Below, one piece after another: positions 40,543-49,466 of a stretch of 58,509 bases of DNA. Position numbers and translations under genes: made by a program. Source of the DNA: CAYPHJ01 sp964410485 (GTDB lineage Bacteria > Desulfobacterota > Binatia > UBA9968). Every line of letters begins with the position of its first letter. Position 1 is the stretch's first letter. The notes beneath the pieces are model-generated. The model was given only the letters and a program-made list of their open reading frames with translations. It was not told where the DNA came from and did not search any database. The stretch covers positions 1 through 58,509 of the forward strand of contig CAYPHJ010000015.1 of NCBI GenBank assembly GCA_964410485.1, in the 5' to 3' direction.

Positions 40543-41184
40543 GTGTTTGAAATCGGCGGAAAGAAGATACCGAGCACGTTGGCGGAGATCCTTGATCCGC
40601 GGCATACGGCGCTGCTCATCTGGGATATGGAGTATGCGATTGGGCCCCATGCCTTCAATTACAAAGAGATTCTTCCCAGACTGCAGGAGATCTCCGCGGT
40701 CGCTCGCCGTATCGGGGTACCCGTCTTTTATTCTGTGCAGACGCCATTTGACCTCCTCAAAGAAGAAGCCGCCGTTTGGGTGCGAATCAGAATGAAGCGC
40801 GCAAAAGCAGCCGATCCGAACCAGCTCCTGAACGAGAAAGAAGACCCCCGCGGCAGAGAGATCGTAGAGGAGCTGAAGCCCCAAGCAAAAGACATCACCT
40901 TTCAGAAACGCCGGCCCGATGCGTTTGTTGGAACCGACTTCGACCTGGTGCTGCGGAGTCGAGGGATCAAGACTATCGTAATCGGGGGCGTGGCTACCGA
41001 AGGAGGTGTTGAAGGGACGGCTCGCAGCGCGCGAAATTTAGGATATGAAGCCGTCATAGTGAAGGACTGCTGCGGCTCTCGAAGTCGCGAGTCGCACGAA
41101 CTGGCGTTGAAACTGATGGAGCAGACGTTTTTTGATATTGCCGGCTCCGGCGAAATAGCCGGCATTTGGAACAAAGAAAAATGA
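40543..41184 (+). CDS. Isochorismatase-fold hydrolase lacking the Cys nucleophile
   Basis: GGAGGTG at 40532-40538 selects GTG 40543. The 213-residue protein has the family Asp in ALLIWDMEYA, the Lys in FQKRRPDAFVGTDFD and the nucleophile loop as GGVATEGGVEGTARSA. In cysteine hydrolases (nicotinamidase, N-carbamoylsarcosine amidase) that loop reads GxxTxxCV; here Gly replaces Cys. Isochorismatases proper also lack the Cys, so a vinyl-ether or other non-amide substrate is more likely than an amide. It ends a cluster with a THI5-like and a VOC gene. Confidence 0.8.
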   Translation: MFEIGGKKIPSTLAEILDPRHTALLIWDMEYAIGPHAFNYKEILPRLQEISAVARRIGVPVFYSVQTPFDLLKEEAAVWVRIRMKRAKAADPNQLLNEKEDPRGREIVEELKPQAKDITFQKRRPDAFVGTDFDLVLRSRGIKTIVIGGVATEGGVEGTARSARNLGYEAVIVKDCCGSRSRESHELALKLMEQTFFDIAGSGEIAGIWNKEK

Positions 41185-41244
41185 CGTAACAATGGTGTTT
41201 TGAGGTCTGAAGTTTGTAATCTGAGATGCTGAGCGTAGCGAACC

Positions 41245-42477
41245 CTAGCGGATCTGTACAGTTCGCGGCAGTATCAAGCTAATCACGAGAATTGCGACAG
41301 CACCCGCCAGTCCCATGGCCGCCACAGCCCACTGCGGTCCCCACAGGGTCGCGAGCGCGCCGACCAGCATACTACCAAGCGTCAACACGACGTTGCTCAT
41401 GTGAAAGATCGATATCGCCCGGCCGCGGAATTCGGACGGGGAGTGGGTTTGAATAATCGTCTGCACGAGGGCGTGTGAGCATACGTTGGCGAAGCCCACG
41501 ATCACCATGAGCGTCATTGACAGCTGAAACCAGGGGGAGACCGCAAATGCCGTGACGCTTATTCCATAGAGTGCCACTCCTGCCAGCATGAACAGTCCCC
41601 TTGGCATTCGATCGCCGGCGAAGGCGATGATGATGGCGCTGCCTAACGCTCCTATGCCCATGGCCGTAAGGAGGAACCCTTGGCCCGTCGCTCCCACGTC
41701 AAGTACGTCGCGCGCAAATACCGGCAACAGTGTCGTAAAGGGAACGATGAGCAACGACGCAAACATGACAACCAGGAGGGCTGCACGCACGGTCTCGTTG
41801 GCCCAGCTGAACTTCCACCCTTCGACGATACTCCGGCCGAAAGAAACAGCGCCGCGACCGTATGAGTGCGCCGAAGAGCGAGGCGCCGGCCGCAGCTGCG
41901 CGGTCCAGATGGTCGCCACCAGATAGAACAACGCCTGCATTGCGTATGAGCCGCCCGTGCCAAAAGTCGCAATGAGTATACCCGCTAACGCGGGGCCCGT
42001 GCTTCGCGCCACGTTAAATATGATCGAATTCAGACCGATAGCGTTGGTGAGGTGACTGGCAGGCACGGTATCGGCGATGATGGCCGCGCGGGAGGGCTGC
42101 TGAAATGTCTGAAGCGCGGCCATGCCGAATGCGGTGGCGTACACATGCCACGGCTGAATCTCGTCGGTAAAGATAAGCCAGGCCAGCGCCGCGAACATTA
42201 CCCCATCTACGGCTTGCGCAACCAGTATCTGCATCTTGCGCGAATAACGGTCGGCTGTGCTTCCCGCCACCGGCGACAGTACGAGCGTCGGGATGGCCTG
42301 AACCGCGCGCACCAGACCGAGTTGGAGCGCTGAATCTGTCAGTTGGTAGATGAGCCAGCCGCGAGCTACTTGGTCCATCCAGAACGCCATGGAAGCGAAT
42401 GAATGGCCGAACCAGAGTAAACGAAAGTCTCGATGGCCAAATGCTTCGACGGCGCGGAGTTGCAGCAACGCACCCAA
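41245..42477 (-). CDS. MFS transporter (MFS_3/EntS-like)
   Basis: A 410-residue carrier of the EntS-like type, with FRLLWFGHSFASMAFWMDQVARGWLIYQLT in helix 1-2 region, GSTADRYSRKMQILVAQAV as loop 2-3, SRAAIIADTVPASHLTNAIGL in the middle and MGIGALGSAIIIAFAGD in the C-half. Members export siderophores or drugs. It is convergent with the hydrolase gene. The start ATG 42477 is plausible; codons upstream are in a repeat-free region. Confidence 0.88.
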   Translation of the reverse strand: MGALLQLRAVEAFGHRDFRLLWFGHSFASMAFWMDQVARGWLIYQLTDSALQLGLVRAVQAIPTLVLSPVAGSTADRYSRKMQILVAQAVDGVMFAALAWLIFTDEIQPWHVYATAFGMAALQTFQQPSRAAIIADTVPASHLTNAIGLNSIIFNVARSTGPALAGILIATFGTGGSYAMQALFYLVATIWTAQLRPAPRSSAHSYGRGAVSFGRSIVEGWKFSWANETVRAALLVVMFASLLIVPFTTLLPVFARDVLDVGATGQGFLLTAMGIGALGSAIIIAFAGDRMPRGLFMLAGVALYGISVTAFAVSPWFQLSMTLMVIVGFANVCSHALVQTIIQTHSPSEFRGRAISIFHMSNVVLTLGSMLVGALATLWGPQWAVAAMGLAGAVAILVISLILPRTVQIR

Positions 42478-42570
42478 AAAGCGACGGGGCAGCCCTGGTT
42501 CAGAACGGCCGGTCGGCGGCTCAACGCTGTTTTTGTCATTGTGTGGTGATCGCAGCGAACAACTCCGAAA

Positions 42571-43008
42571 ATGGCGGGAACACTACTGCCTCAATGTCCT
42601 GGCCAAGTTTGTGCAGACGCTGCGGCTATATCACGGCGCGGCGGCGGCGTCCAGTTTATTACACAAGTTCATTGGCAGGCGCTGGGCCCGCGCTCTCAAC
42701 CCTCGCCTATACGATGTTCTCATAACTTTGAACTTTTGAATTTTCGAACAAAGAGCAAAGGGGCAAACGTTGCCCAGGCGCGTAGTCTGATCGGAGAGGC
42801 GCGCAAGCTCGCATCACGGGTGCCTATCGACGATAAGAAGGCATCGGACAAAGAGATTGTCGCCGCGTTTCGAGGAAAGTCAGGTCTCAAGGCGCAGATG
42901 GAGACCGAGTGGGAGAACTTCGCTCGCGCCAATTACACCAAGGCCAAGGACTGGCGGACAAAGCAGCCGCTCTGGCGCGATAAAAAAGATGCAGTAGCCG
43001 GGACGTAG
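42571..43008 (+). CDS. ORF of uncertain status; only last 85 codons look coding
   Basis: The frame is open for 145 codons, but the first 55 or so resemble non-coding DNA and a stutter repeat (42726-42748). From about 42757 on it reads GANVAQARSLIGEARKLASR, then DDKKASDKEIVAAFRGKSGL, MQ-type helix QMETEWENFARANYTKAKDW and RTKQPLWRDKK, which has protein-like composition. There is no ribosome site or start at that point. It may be the C-terminal remnant of a gene, for example of a binding protein for the broken ABC importer downstream, but I cannot identify the family. Confidence 0.3.
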   Translation: MAGTLLPQCPGQVCADAAAISRRGGGVQFITQVHWQALGPRSQPSPIRCSHNFELLNFRTKSKGANVAQARSLIGEARKLASRVPIDDKKASDKEIVAAFRGKSGLKAQMETEWENFARANYTKAKDWRTKQPLWRDKKDAVAGT

Positions 43009-43027
43009 TCGGCACACAGAAATAGAG

Positions 43028-43103
43028 CGTTGGAGTACGGCAGCACCCAGTATTGGTTTCGTATTTTCATGACTCCATTACTCCACCACTCCAGTACTCC
43101 AGC
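43028..43103. repeat. TGGAGTA-word hairpin (family A)
   Basis: GTTGGAGTACGGCAGCACCC on the left and TCCATTACTCCACCACTCCA on the right (with CAGTACTCCAG following) are complementary words. It lies upstream of the broken ABC permease gene. Confidence 0.5.
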
Positions 43104-43167
43104 CTTCTAGCCCCTGAGTTGGTATGGCCAGGACTGAGCCCATTCAAGGTGTCCTGTCCGAACAAGG

Positions 43168-44982
43168 GTGGACTGGCTGCAAGGCGCGCTCATGGGCGCG
43201 CTGCTGGCGCTGCTTTTTGCTTTTATTCTTTACCCGATCATGCGCGTTCTTTGGGTCGCGCTGGTCGACACAACAATCAGCTGACGCTCATCCATTTCCG
43301 TAATTTCTTTCTCCGGCCGCTTTTTCGTGAGGCATTGTGGAACACGCTATTGAGCGGCTCGCTGGTCGTCTTGTTGGGCAGCCCGATCGCACTACCGCTC
43401 GCTTATATCATCGCGCGGTACGAGTTCCGCGGCAAAATTTGGCTGCAAACTTTGGCGACTCTGCCCCTCGTAGTGCCGCCGTTTGTCGGCGCAGTGGCAT
43501 TCCAACAGATTCTGGGTAGAAGTGGCACCGTCAACCTCCTGCTGATGGAGTGGTTTGACACCTCCATACCATTCATGGACGGCTTGAACGGTGTCATCCT
43601 GGTGCAAACTCTGCATTTCTTTCCTTTCATTATGCTGAACACGGCCGTATCTCTCTCCAATATCGATGCCTCGTTGGAAGAGGCTGCCGAAACAATGGGC
43701 TGCCACGGTTTCAGGCTGTTTCGCCGCATTACGATTCCGCTCATGCTCCCCGGTTTCATCGCCGGCTCTCTCCTGACCTTCATCAGAGCCATCGACGATC
43801 TTGGGACGCCGNNNNNNNNNNNNNNNNNNNNNNNNNNNNNNNNNNNNNNNNNNNNNNNNNNNNNNNNNNNNNNNNNNNNNNNNNNNNNNNNNNNNNNNNN
43901 NNNNNNNNNNNCATCGCCGGCTCTCTCCTGACCTTCATCAGAGCCATCGACGATCTTGGGACGCCGCTGATGCTGAATTACAAAAACCTCCTTGCGCCTC
44001 AGGCCTATCTCCGTATCACCACCATCGGCATTGATGATGTCGATGGCCACGTTATCTGCGTCGTTCTGGTAGTTCTCTCGCTCGCATCAGTGCTTGTAGC
44101 GCGCAAGTATCTAAGCTTGGCCGAATACGCCACAGTTCAGGCAGGTCGAGGAGCCACCAAGCCGATCCACGGCAAGAAGTTTGGGTTTGTGCTCCTCTTC
44201 AGCGGTGTTGCTTTAAGCATCAGCCTCCTGCCCCATGTTGGTATCTTTCTACTCTCGTTCTCAAGGATTTGGAGCTTCTCTACGCTTCCGACAGCCTATA
44301 CAATCGACAACTATGGTGAAATCCTGTTCCGTGTGCCGCATTTCATCAAAAATACACTTCTCTACACCGGATTGGCCGCTGGTTTCGATGTTGTTATAGG
44401 CGCGGCCATCGCTTTTTTGTTATTGAGGAGTCGGCTGTGGGGAATAAATTTACTCGATGCTTTGGCCACCTTACCTTTGGCTATCCGGGAGTTGTGCTCG
44501 CGGTGGGCTACATCCGGGTGTTTCACGGGTGGGATTTTCCCGGCGCCGGCGGCCCGCTCACTTCAACCTGGTTTATCCTCGTCATTGCTTACACGGTGCG
44601 CCGCTTGCCATACACCGTGCGCGCATGCTACGCCGCCCTCCAGCAGGTTCATATAAGTCTCGAGGAGTCGGCGCAGAGCTTGGGCGCCAACCGGCTTCGC
44701 ACCTTTTTGAAGATTACCACGCCGCTCATCACCGGCGGCCTGGTCGCCGGCGGCCTCATTGCGTTCATCACATCTTGTGTCGAGCTGTCTTCGACAATCA
44801 TGCTCGTGCCGCGCATCGAGTTGGGCCCGATCTCCTACGGCATCTACATATACATGCAGAGCGCTGTTGGACGGGGCGCGGGCGCCGCTCTCGGAGTCGT
44901 GGCTATCCTGCTGGTAGCAACGGGAACATATCTGACGCACCGGATTTTCGGCGGCCGTACGGGCAGCGCGTTTAGGGTCTGA
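43168..44982 (+). pseudogene. Fe3+/thiamine-type ABC permease, frameshifted twice
   Basis: The N-terminus starts at GTG 43168 (DWLQGALMGALLALLFAFIL) and runs into a stop after VALVD. One base lost near 43265-43272 moves it to the next frame (NQLTLIHFRNFFLRPLFREA). Ignoring the N run and the doubled 55 bases, the same frame continues across 43811/43967 (IRAIDDLGTP then LMLNYKNLLAP). A second one-base loss near 44484 (ATCCGGG for ATCCCGGG) shifts it again, to PGVVLAVGYIRVFHG and the end RIFGGRTGSAFRV. The restored protein is a two-domain, 12-helix permease of the ThiP/FbpB type with two EAA loops (SLEEAAETMGCHGFRLFRRI; SLEESAQSLGANRLRTFLKI). As it stands it is not translatable. Confidence 0.82.
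43757..43966. other. Scaffold join: 55-base duplicate around 100 N
   Basis: Bases 43757-43811 and 43912-43966 are identical over 55 bases, and 43812-43911 is exactly 100 N. Joining the copies restores one reading frame through the permease gene, so the true sequence very probably has one copy and no gap. Confidence 0.9.
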
Positions 44983-44993
44983 AAATTCTGAAA

Positions 44994-45025
44994 CATGGAG
45001 TGTTGGAGTACCGGAGTATTGGGTT
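44994..45025. repeat. TGGAGTA-word arm (family A)
   Basis: CATGGAGTGTTGGAGTACCG then GAGTATTGGG is one arm of the family. It follows the broken permease directly and precedes the family B unit at 45051-45187. Confidence 0.45.
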
Positions 45026-45050
45026 TCAAGCATCCCCCCCAGCACAGCCC

Positions 45051-45187
45051 AAATTCGAATTTCGAATTTCGAAACTCGAAACAAATTCAAATGACAGAAA
45101 CAGTTAAAACACCAGGATTCCGACCTAGCATTGGATTTTGGCTCGTGCTTTTGTTTCGAATTTCGAGTTTCGGATTTCGGATTTGAT
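45051..45187. repeat. TTCGAATTTCGAAAC-word hairpin (family B)
   Basis: AAATTCGAATTTCGAATTTC and GAAACTCGAAACAAATTC on the left are inverted as TTTGTTTCGAATTTCGAG and TTTCGGATTTCGGATTTG on the right, some 60 bases apart. It ends 17 bases before the ABC ATPase start and separates it from the permease. Confidence 0.5.
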
Positions 45188-45204
45188 TTTCAAACGACAG
45201 AACT

Positions 45205-46297
45205 ATGGCTTCAGTTCGGCTCGAAAAAATCAGCAAACGATACGGCGACCTTTGGGCAGCGCGCGATATCGACTTGATAATCGACGATGGTGAGTTCTTT
45301 ACCCTTCTCGGCCCCAGCGGCTGCGGCAAGACGACTCTCCTCAGGACCATCGCGGGATTCGTCATGCCAGACTACGGTATGGTTTTCCTGGACAACCAAC
45401 CCGTCAACCATAAGCCGGCGTGGCAGCGCGAGATCGGCTTGGTGTTTCAAAATTATGCTCTCTGGCCCCACATGACAGTTTTTGAAAACGTCGCCTTCGG
45501 GCTGCGCGAGCGAAAGATACCGCGCTTACAAATTTCAGAGAAGGTCAGCGACGCGCTCAGCCGCGTTGGTCTTGCTTCGATGGAAAAACGCAGGCCTTCT
45601 CAGTTGTCCGGTGGGCAGCAACAACGCGTAGCGCTGGCCCGGACACTGGTGGTGGAACCCAAGGTTTTACTGTTGGATGAGCCGCTCAGCAACCTCGACG
45701 CCAAGTTGCGTGCCGAGATGCGCATCGAAAGCTCCAGCGCGATCTGGGCATCACAACCGTCTACGTCACACATGACCAGGACGAGGCGCTTGCGCTCTCG
45801 ACTCGCATTGCTGTTATGGATTCAGGCAGGGTCGTGCAAGAAGGGACCCCGCGTGAAATTTACGAAAATCCGCGATCGCGTTTCGTAGCCGAGTTCGTAG
45901 GTAAATCCAACCTGTTTGCCGGAACAGTGACGCAGGCTGGCGCTGAATTCGTCGAGATCGAGTCGAGACGACTGAGGGGTTCAAAATCAAGGCTTCGGCG
46001 GCAACTGCTCAAGTTGACGCGGCGCCGGGTCAAGAAGTCACAATTTATGTTCGGCCCGAGGCGGTCGCTCTGATGCGGCGAGGCGATCACCTTCCAGGAA
46101 CCAATCGACTCGAAGGCAAAGTCGCCGCCTCTGCCTACCAGGGTGGCTCGGTCGAGTATGAAATAGGCTTACGCGGCAAAACCTTGCGCGCTTACATCAG
46201 CAATCCAAAAGGCAGGGCATTATTCAATCGCGGTGATGAGGTTACAGTCATATTCGGGCCAAAAGATGTGGGATGGTTGGCACAGGAGACGCCATGA
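45205..46297 (+). pseudogene. ABC ATPase (FbpC/PotA type), frameshifted twice
   Basis: The first 170 residues are intact: Walker A GPSGCGKT, VFQNYALWPHMTVFENV, signature LSGGQQQRVALAR and Walker B VLLLDEPLSNLDAKLR. After EMRIE a lost base near 45728 (GAAAGCTC, probably once GAAAAGCTC) puts the rest out of frame: KLQRDLGITTVYVTHDQDEA, RIAVMDSGRVVQEGTPREIY and FVAEFVGKSNLFAGTV lie in the next frame. A second loss near 45962-45980 moves the TOBE domain (GFKIKASAATAQVDAAPGQE; TIYVRPEAVALMRRGD; LRAYISNPKG) to the third frame. Restored, it would be about 360 residues and would partner the broken permease. Confidence 0.85.
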
Positions 46298-46328
46298 TCA
46301 CAACGCGCTGTGGAAGCATTTGAGCAGG

Positions 46329-46353
46329 TGGGTGTCCCGCACGGGGACACCCA
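46329..46353. terminator. Perfect 10-bp hairpin after ABC ATPase
   Basis: TGGGTGTCCC (46329-46338) and GGGACACCCA (46344-46353) pair perfectly around GCACG. It lies 32 bases after the end of the broken ATPase gene. There is no T-run, so termination by this element alone is doubtful. Confidence 0.5.
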
Positions 46354-46448
46354 GGGGGGCTGCAAACTCAAACCGCGGAGATCGATGGTTCGAGTTTGCC
46401 GGGGAAAAATCTCGATCCTTGATCCGATGGTGTCATCAAAACCAGGGC

Positions 46449-46649
46449 TTATCTCATTCGGTTCATCGCAAACTGTAGTCTGCGTAGTTCTCCTTCGATA
46501 TAAAGATCCTTCACCTGATGTCGGTCTATGTGCGCATTAATGAGTTCTGCCGGATAGATTTTGGCGCCACAACGCTGGCACACGGCAGCCTGGTAGGTTC
46601 CGTTATCGCACTGGATCGGTGAAAGATCGTAGTTATGAGTGGTATCCAT
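46449..46649 (-). CDS. Zinc-finger-like miniprotein
   Basis: A 66-residue protein started at ATG 46649 after a GAGGGA site. AVCQRCGAKIYPAELINAHIDRHQ (region; CxxC, then HxxxH 14 residues on) fits a C2H2 zinc finger. The remainder is polar and helical (ELRRLQFAMNRMR). Bacterial C2H2-type miniproteins may bind DNA, RNA or a protein partner. It is a single gene between the broken ABC ATPase and an enoyl-CoA hydratase-family gene. Confidence 0.65.
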   Translation of the reverse strand: MDTTHNYDLSPIQCDNGTYQAAVCQRCGAKIYPAELINAHIDRHQVKDLYIEGELRRLQFAMNRMR

Positions 46650-47015
46650 CCTGTCCCTCTCTGTCAGTGTTTTTCAATGCGATTCACCGTCGTTCAGCAA
46701 TTGGCATGCCAGCAGGACAAATAGCGCTAAAGAAACATCTCCTCTCGTTATTTTAGACTCTTACAGCTGGCATGAGGTTCCGTGCCGGCCGAGCGTTACG
46801 AGGGAAGTTGATGAATCATGTCCAAACGGCAACAGTTTTGTACGACAGAACCGTACAAACCGGGAGTATGACTTTTCAGACAAATAACGCGGCCGACCAC
46901 GCAAGTAATGAAAGGCGCGCAAAGACCTTGCAGCCTCGAGAGGATTGACCCCATCCTTTCTCTTACCTATGGTATGCAGTGATCGATGGGCTGCGCGTGC
47001 CGACTGTCCATTACG
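46650..47015. other. Intergenic, no gene seen
   Basis: 366 bases between divergent genes. There is no ORF with a ribosome site and no repeat family of the types seen elsewhere. It should contain the promoters of the zinc-finger-like gene and of the enoyl-CoA hydratase-family gene, but no clear element is visible. Confidence 0.4.
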
Positions 47016-48158
47016 ATGGCCAACTCAACACCTCAAGACCAAGCAAAGATTCTTTTCTCCGAAAACCAGGCACGCCATTTTTCCATCGGCATGGTCACGC
47101 TCAACAGCCCAGGCTCATTAAATGCGCTGGACACTGAGATGTTCCGGGCGATGAGCGCAAAGCTACTGGAATGGCACAAAAGGAAAGATCTCGCCTGTGT
47201 CGTCATTCATGCGAATTCCGACCGCGCGTTCTGCGCCGGGGGCGATGTTAAGTCTCTCGTCAACTCACTGACGCAATCCCGCGGCATTGCCGCCGCGCGC
47301 GATTTTTTTACCGTCGAATACTTTGTCGACTACCTTATACAGGTGTATTCCAAACCGATACTCTGTTGGGCCGATGGCATCACCATGGGGGGAGGTTTGG
47401 GCATCATGAACGGCGCCTCGTGCCGAATCGTTACCGAGCGGACCACGCTCGCCATGCCGGAAATCAGTATTGGGCTGTTCCCGGATGTGGGGGGCACCTA
47501 CTTTCTTAACCGGCTGCCTGGCGCCCTCGGGCTTTTCCTCGGCTTGACGGGCGCGCGCTTCAGCGCCTTAGATGCCGTGGCCGTGGGCTTGGCAGAAGCC
47601 GTCGTACAGGCTGCCCGGAAAGAAGCCACCATTAGCGGCCTTTCAGGAGTCGAATGGACCGCCAGGGCGCAAGACAATCGTGACATTCTCCGGCGCTACG
47701 TCTTGCCGGAGTCCACATCGGACCCGAACAGTCAATCTGAGCTGTTGCGCCGCGTTGAAGTCGTGGAAAGATTGGTCAACAAGACCTCCATCGAAGATGT
47801 TGACGAAGCGCTGCGCGGTTGGAATGGTACAGATCTGTGGATCGAGAGCGCAATACAAACGTATGCCGCGGGCTCCCCGACTTCGGCCAAAACCATCTTT
47901 CGCCAGCTCGGGAGCGGCAAGGGGCTCACATTGAAAGAAGTGTTTTTGCGCGAATGGGATATGGCTCTAAACTTCTGCCTTGAGTCCGACTTCCGCGAAG
48001 GTGTGAGGGCCCGCCTCATTGACAAGGATCAGAGACCGCACTGGAACCCGGCGACGCTGGCGGCAGTCCGTGATGAGCACGTGGAGCGTTTTTTCACCGA
48101 TCAGCACGGAGAACCAAATTTACTGGCAGAGAAACTCGCCGCGCTGGAAATCACGTAG
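47016..48158 (+). CDS. Enoyl-CoA hydratase-family 3-hydroxyacyl-CoA hydrolase (HIBCH-like)
   Basis: A 380-residue crotonase-fold enzyme started at ATG 47016; ten earlier codons in the frame lack support. HANSDRAFCAGGDVKSL and WADGITMGGGLGIMNGA form the oxyanion hole, and the region MPEISIGLFPDVGGTYFLNRLPG holds the Glu and Asp of 3-hydroxyisobutyryl-CoA hydrolases. The C-terminal 170 residues form the ECH_2 extension. The family releases CoA from 3-hydroxyisobutyryl-CoA in valine breakdown or hydrates related acyl-CoAs. Its last 58 bases overlap the convergent reductase gene. Confidence 0.87.
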   Translation: MANSTPQDQAKILFSENQARHFSIGMVTLNSPGSLNALDTEMFRAMSAKLLEWHKRKDLACVVIHANSDRAFCAGGDVKSLVNSLTQSRGIAAARDFFTVEYFVDYLIQVYSKPILCWADGITMGGGLGIMNGASCRIVTERTTLAMPEISIGLFPDVGGTYFLNRLPGALGLFLGLTGARFSALDAVAVGLAEAVVQAARKEATISGLSGVEWTARAQDNRDILRRYVLPESTSDPNSQSELLRRVEVVERLVNKTSIEDVDEALRGWNGTDLWIESAIQTYAAGSPTSAKTIFRQLGSGKGLTLKEVFLREWDMALNFCLESDFREGVRARLIDKDQRPHWNPATLAAVRDEHVERFFTDQHGEPNLLAEKLAALEIT

Positions 48159-48994
48159 TCTGCAAGTGCCGCGCGCCAGTGGCGCATCGGCTCGAAGCCA
48201 AGCTTTTCGGAGACCAAGCAGCGCATTGGTGTATAGCGAGGCCGTCCGGCCGGTCGCGTCATTTCGGATTCCTTCACCTTTTCGATCAAAAACTCGATCT
48301 CTTCTTGCTTGACACCGGCGCGGTGTCCAGCTTCAAGCGCAAACTCATAGTAAGAACAAACTCCCTCGTTGACTACATGGTAAATCCCGTGATGGCGTCG
48401 GACGAGAATTTGCAAAAGACGATCGATAAGATCTTCAACATAGGTCGTGGACGACCAGATATCGACAATGGCGCGCACGCGCCGGCGCGCCCTCAGATCC
48501 GTATGGACCGTGCATAAAAAACTATTTTTTCCGCTGCCATAGACCCAAGACGTACGAACAATGTAGCTTTGCGCGCACGCTTCTAGCACCGCCTGCTCTC
48601 CCTCGACCTTGCTTCTTCCGTACACATTCACCGGGTGCGGTTCATCTTCAATCGTGTAAGGCAGGCGGCCGGGTGGCTCGCCTGCGAACGCATACTGAGT
48701 GCTAAAATGAACGATTTCCGCCCCCTTGCGAGCTGCCGCCTGAGCGAGAAAGAGCGGCCCTGTCACGTTGACAGCTTGAGCTTTCAGCGGATCTTGTTCC
48801 GACTCATCCACCTGCGTGACGGCTGCATTCACGATGAGCTCGGGCTTGACCTCAGCAACACAACGTGCGACGGCATCACGGTCGGTGATGTCGAGACCGC
48901 TGTGGGCCAGCGCCAGAACCTCGTGTTTGGCGGCAAACCGGCGGGCAACATGACTGCCGACGAGGCCTCCGGCGCCCGTAACTAGAATCTTCAC
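48101..48994 (-). CDS. RmlD-like NAD(P)-dependent sugar reductase
   Basis: A 297-residue SDR enzyme. GAGGLVGSHVARRFA is the nucleotide loop, AVTQVDESEQDP and STQYAFAGEPPGRLPYTIED are RmlD-type segments, and YGRSK is the catalytic YxxxK. The family reduces dTDP-4-keto-rhamnose; without the other rml genes nearby the true substrate may be another nucleotide sugar or a methionine adenosyltransferase beta-type role. The C-terminus overlaps the previous gene by 58 bases on the opposite strand; a shorter version may be the functional end. Confidence 0.82.
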   Translation of the reverse strand: MKILVTGAGGLVGSHVARRFAAKHEVLALAHSGLDITDRDAVARCVAEVKPELIVNAAVTQVDESEQDPLKAQAVNVTGPLFLAQAAARKGAEIVHFSTQYAFAGEPPGRLPYTIEDEPHPVNVYGRSKVEGEQAVLEACAQSYIVRTSWVYGSGKNSFLCTVHTDLRARRRVRAIVDIWSSTTYVEDLIDRLLQILVRRHHGIYHVVNEGVCSYYEFALEAGHRAGVKQEEIEFLIEKVKESEMTRPAGRPRYTPMRCLVSEKLGFEPMRHWRAALADYVISSAASFSASKFGSPC

Positions 48995-49047
48995 GAGGAC
49001 TGAGTGTAGAACGTGCGCGCTCGCTCATCAACTACTATAGGCTACTT

Positions 49048-49413
49048 CTAGTACTCGCGCCCGCGCCTGAGATCCTCCAGTTGACGGCGCTGGTATTCAA
49101 TCTCCTGCTGATTTCTGTAAATCTGGGAATCTTGTTCGCGCCCTTGAATGTCACGCGCTTCGAGTTGATCGCCGACGAGGGCTCCGGCGCCCAGACCGAG
49201 AGCGGCACCGATGGCGGCCCCGGCCGCCGGATGGCGTACGGCGGAACCGATGATAGCACCTGTAGCGGCTCCTCCCAAGGCGCCGATCCCGGCGCCTTTC
49301 TCTCGCGTCGTTAAGCCACCTGCGGCACACCCGGCAAATAAACTAACCGTCAAGGCGACGGTTGCCAGCGAACGAATTACCTGGCGAGGATTTTGCGTGT
49401 TGATGATGTTCAT
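49048..49413 (-). CDS. Glycine-zipper lipoprotein
   Basis: A 121-residue protein with a long signal peptide and a lipobox (LFAGC, Cys29). It has a glycine-zipper membrane domain of GAGIGALGGAATGAIIGSA and GAAIGAALGLGAGALVGD and a charged helical tail (EYQRRQLEDLRRGREY). Such proteins sit in the outer membrane as structural or stress lipoproteins. It is the last of a minus-strand run with the M48 protease and the DUF3108 protein, 53 bases after the protease stop. Confidence 0.85.
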   Translation of the reverse strand: MNIINTQNPRQVIRSLATVALTVSLFAGCAAGGLTTREKGAGIGALGGAATGAIIGSAVRHPAAGAAIGAALGLGAGALVGDQLEARDIQGREQDSQIYRNQQEIEYQRRQLEDLRRGREY

Positions 49414-49466
49414 AGCGAAGCGCCTCCTTCACGCGTTAGACGCTCCAACGTGAGAATTGTTTATTG

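Noticed and set aside
43812..43911. N run as missing coding sequence of the permease
   Set aside because: The identical 55-mers on both sides and the restored frame show an overlap rather than a gap.
39893..45187. Regularly spaced repeats as a CRISPR array
   Set aside because: Units vary in sequence and length, have no unique spacers of constant size and no cas genes are near.
45205..45888. ABC ATPase as an intact 227-residue gene
   Set aside because: The D-loop is followed by out-of-frame sequence, and the H-loop and TOBE domain lie in the other two frames, so it is annotated as a pseudogene.
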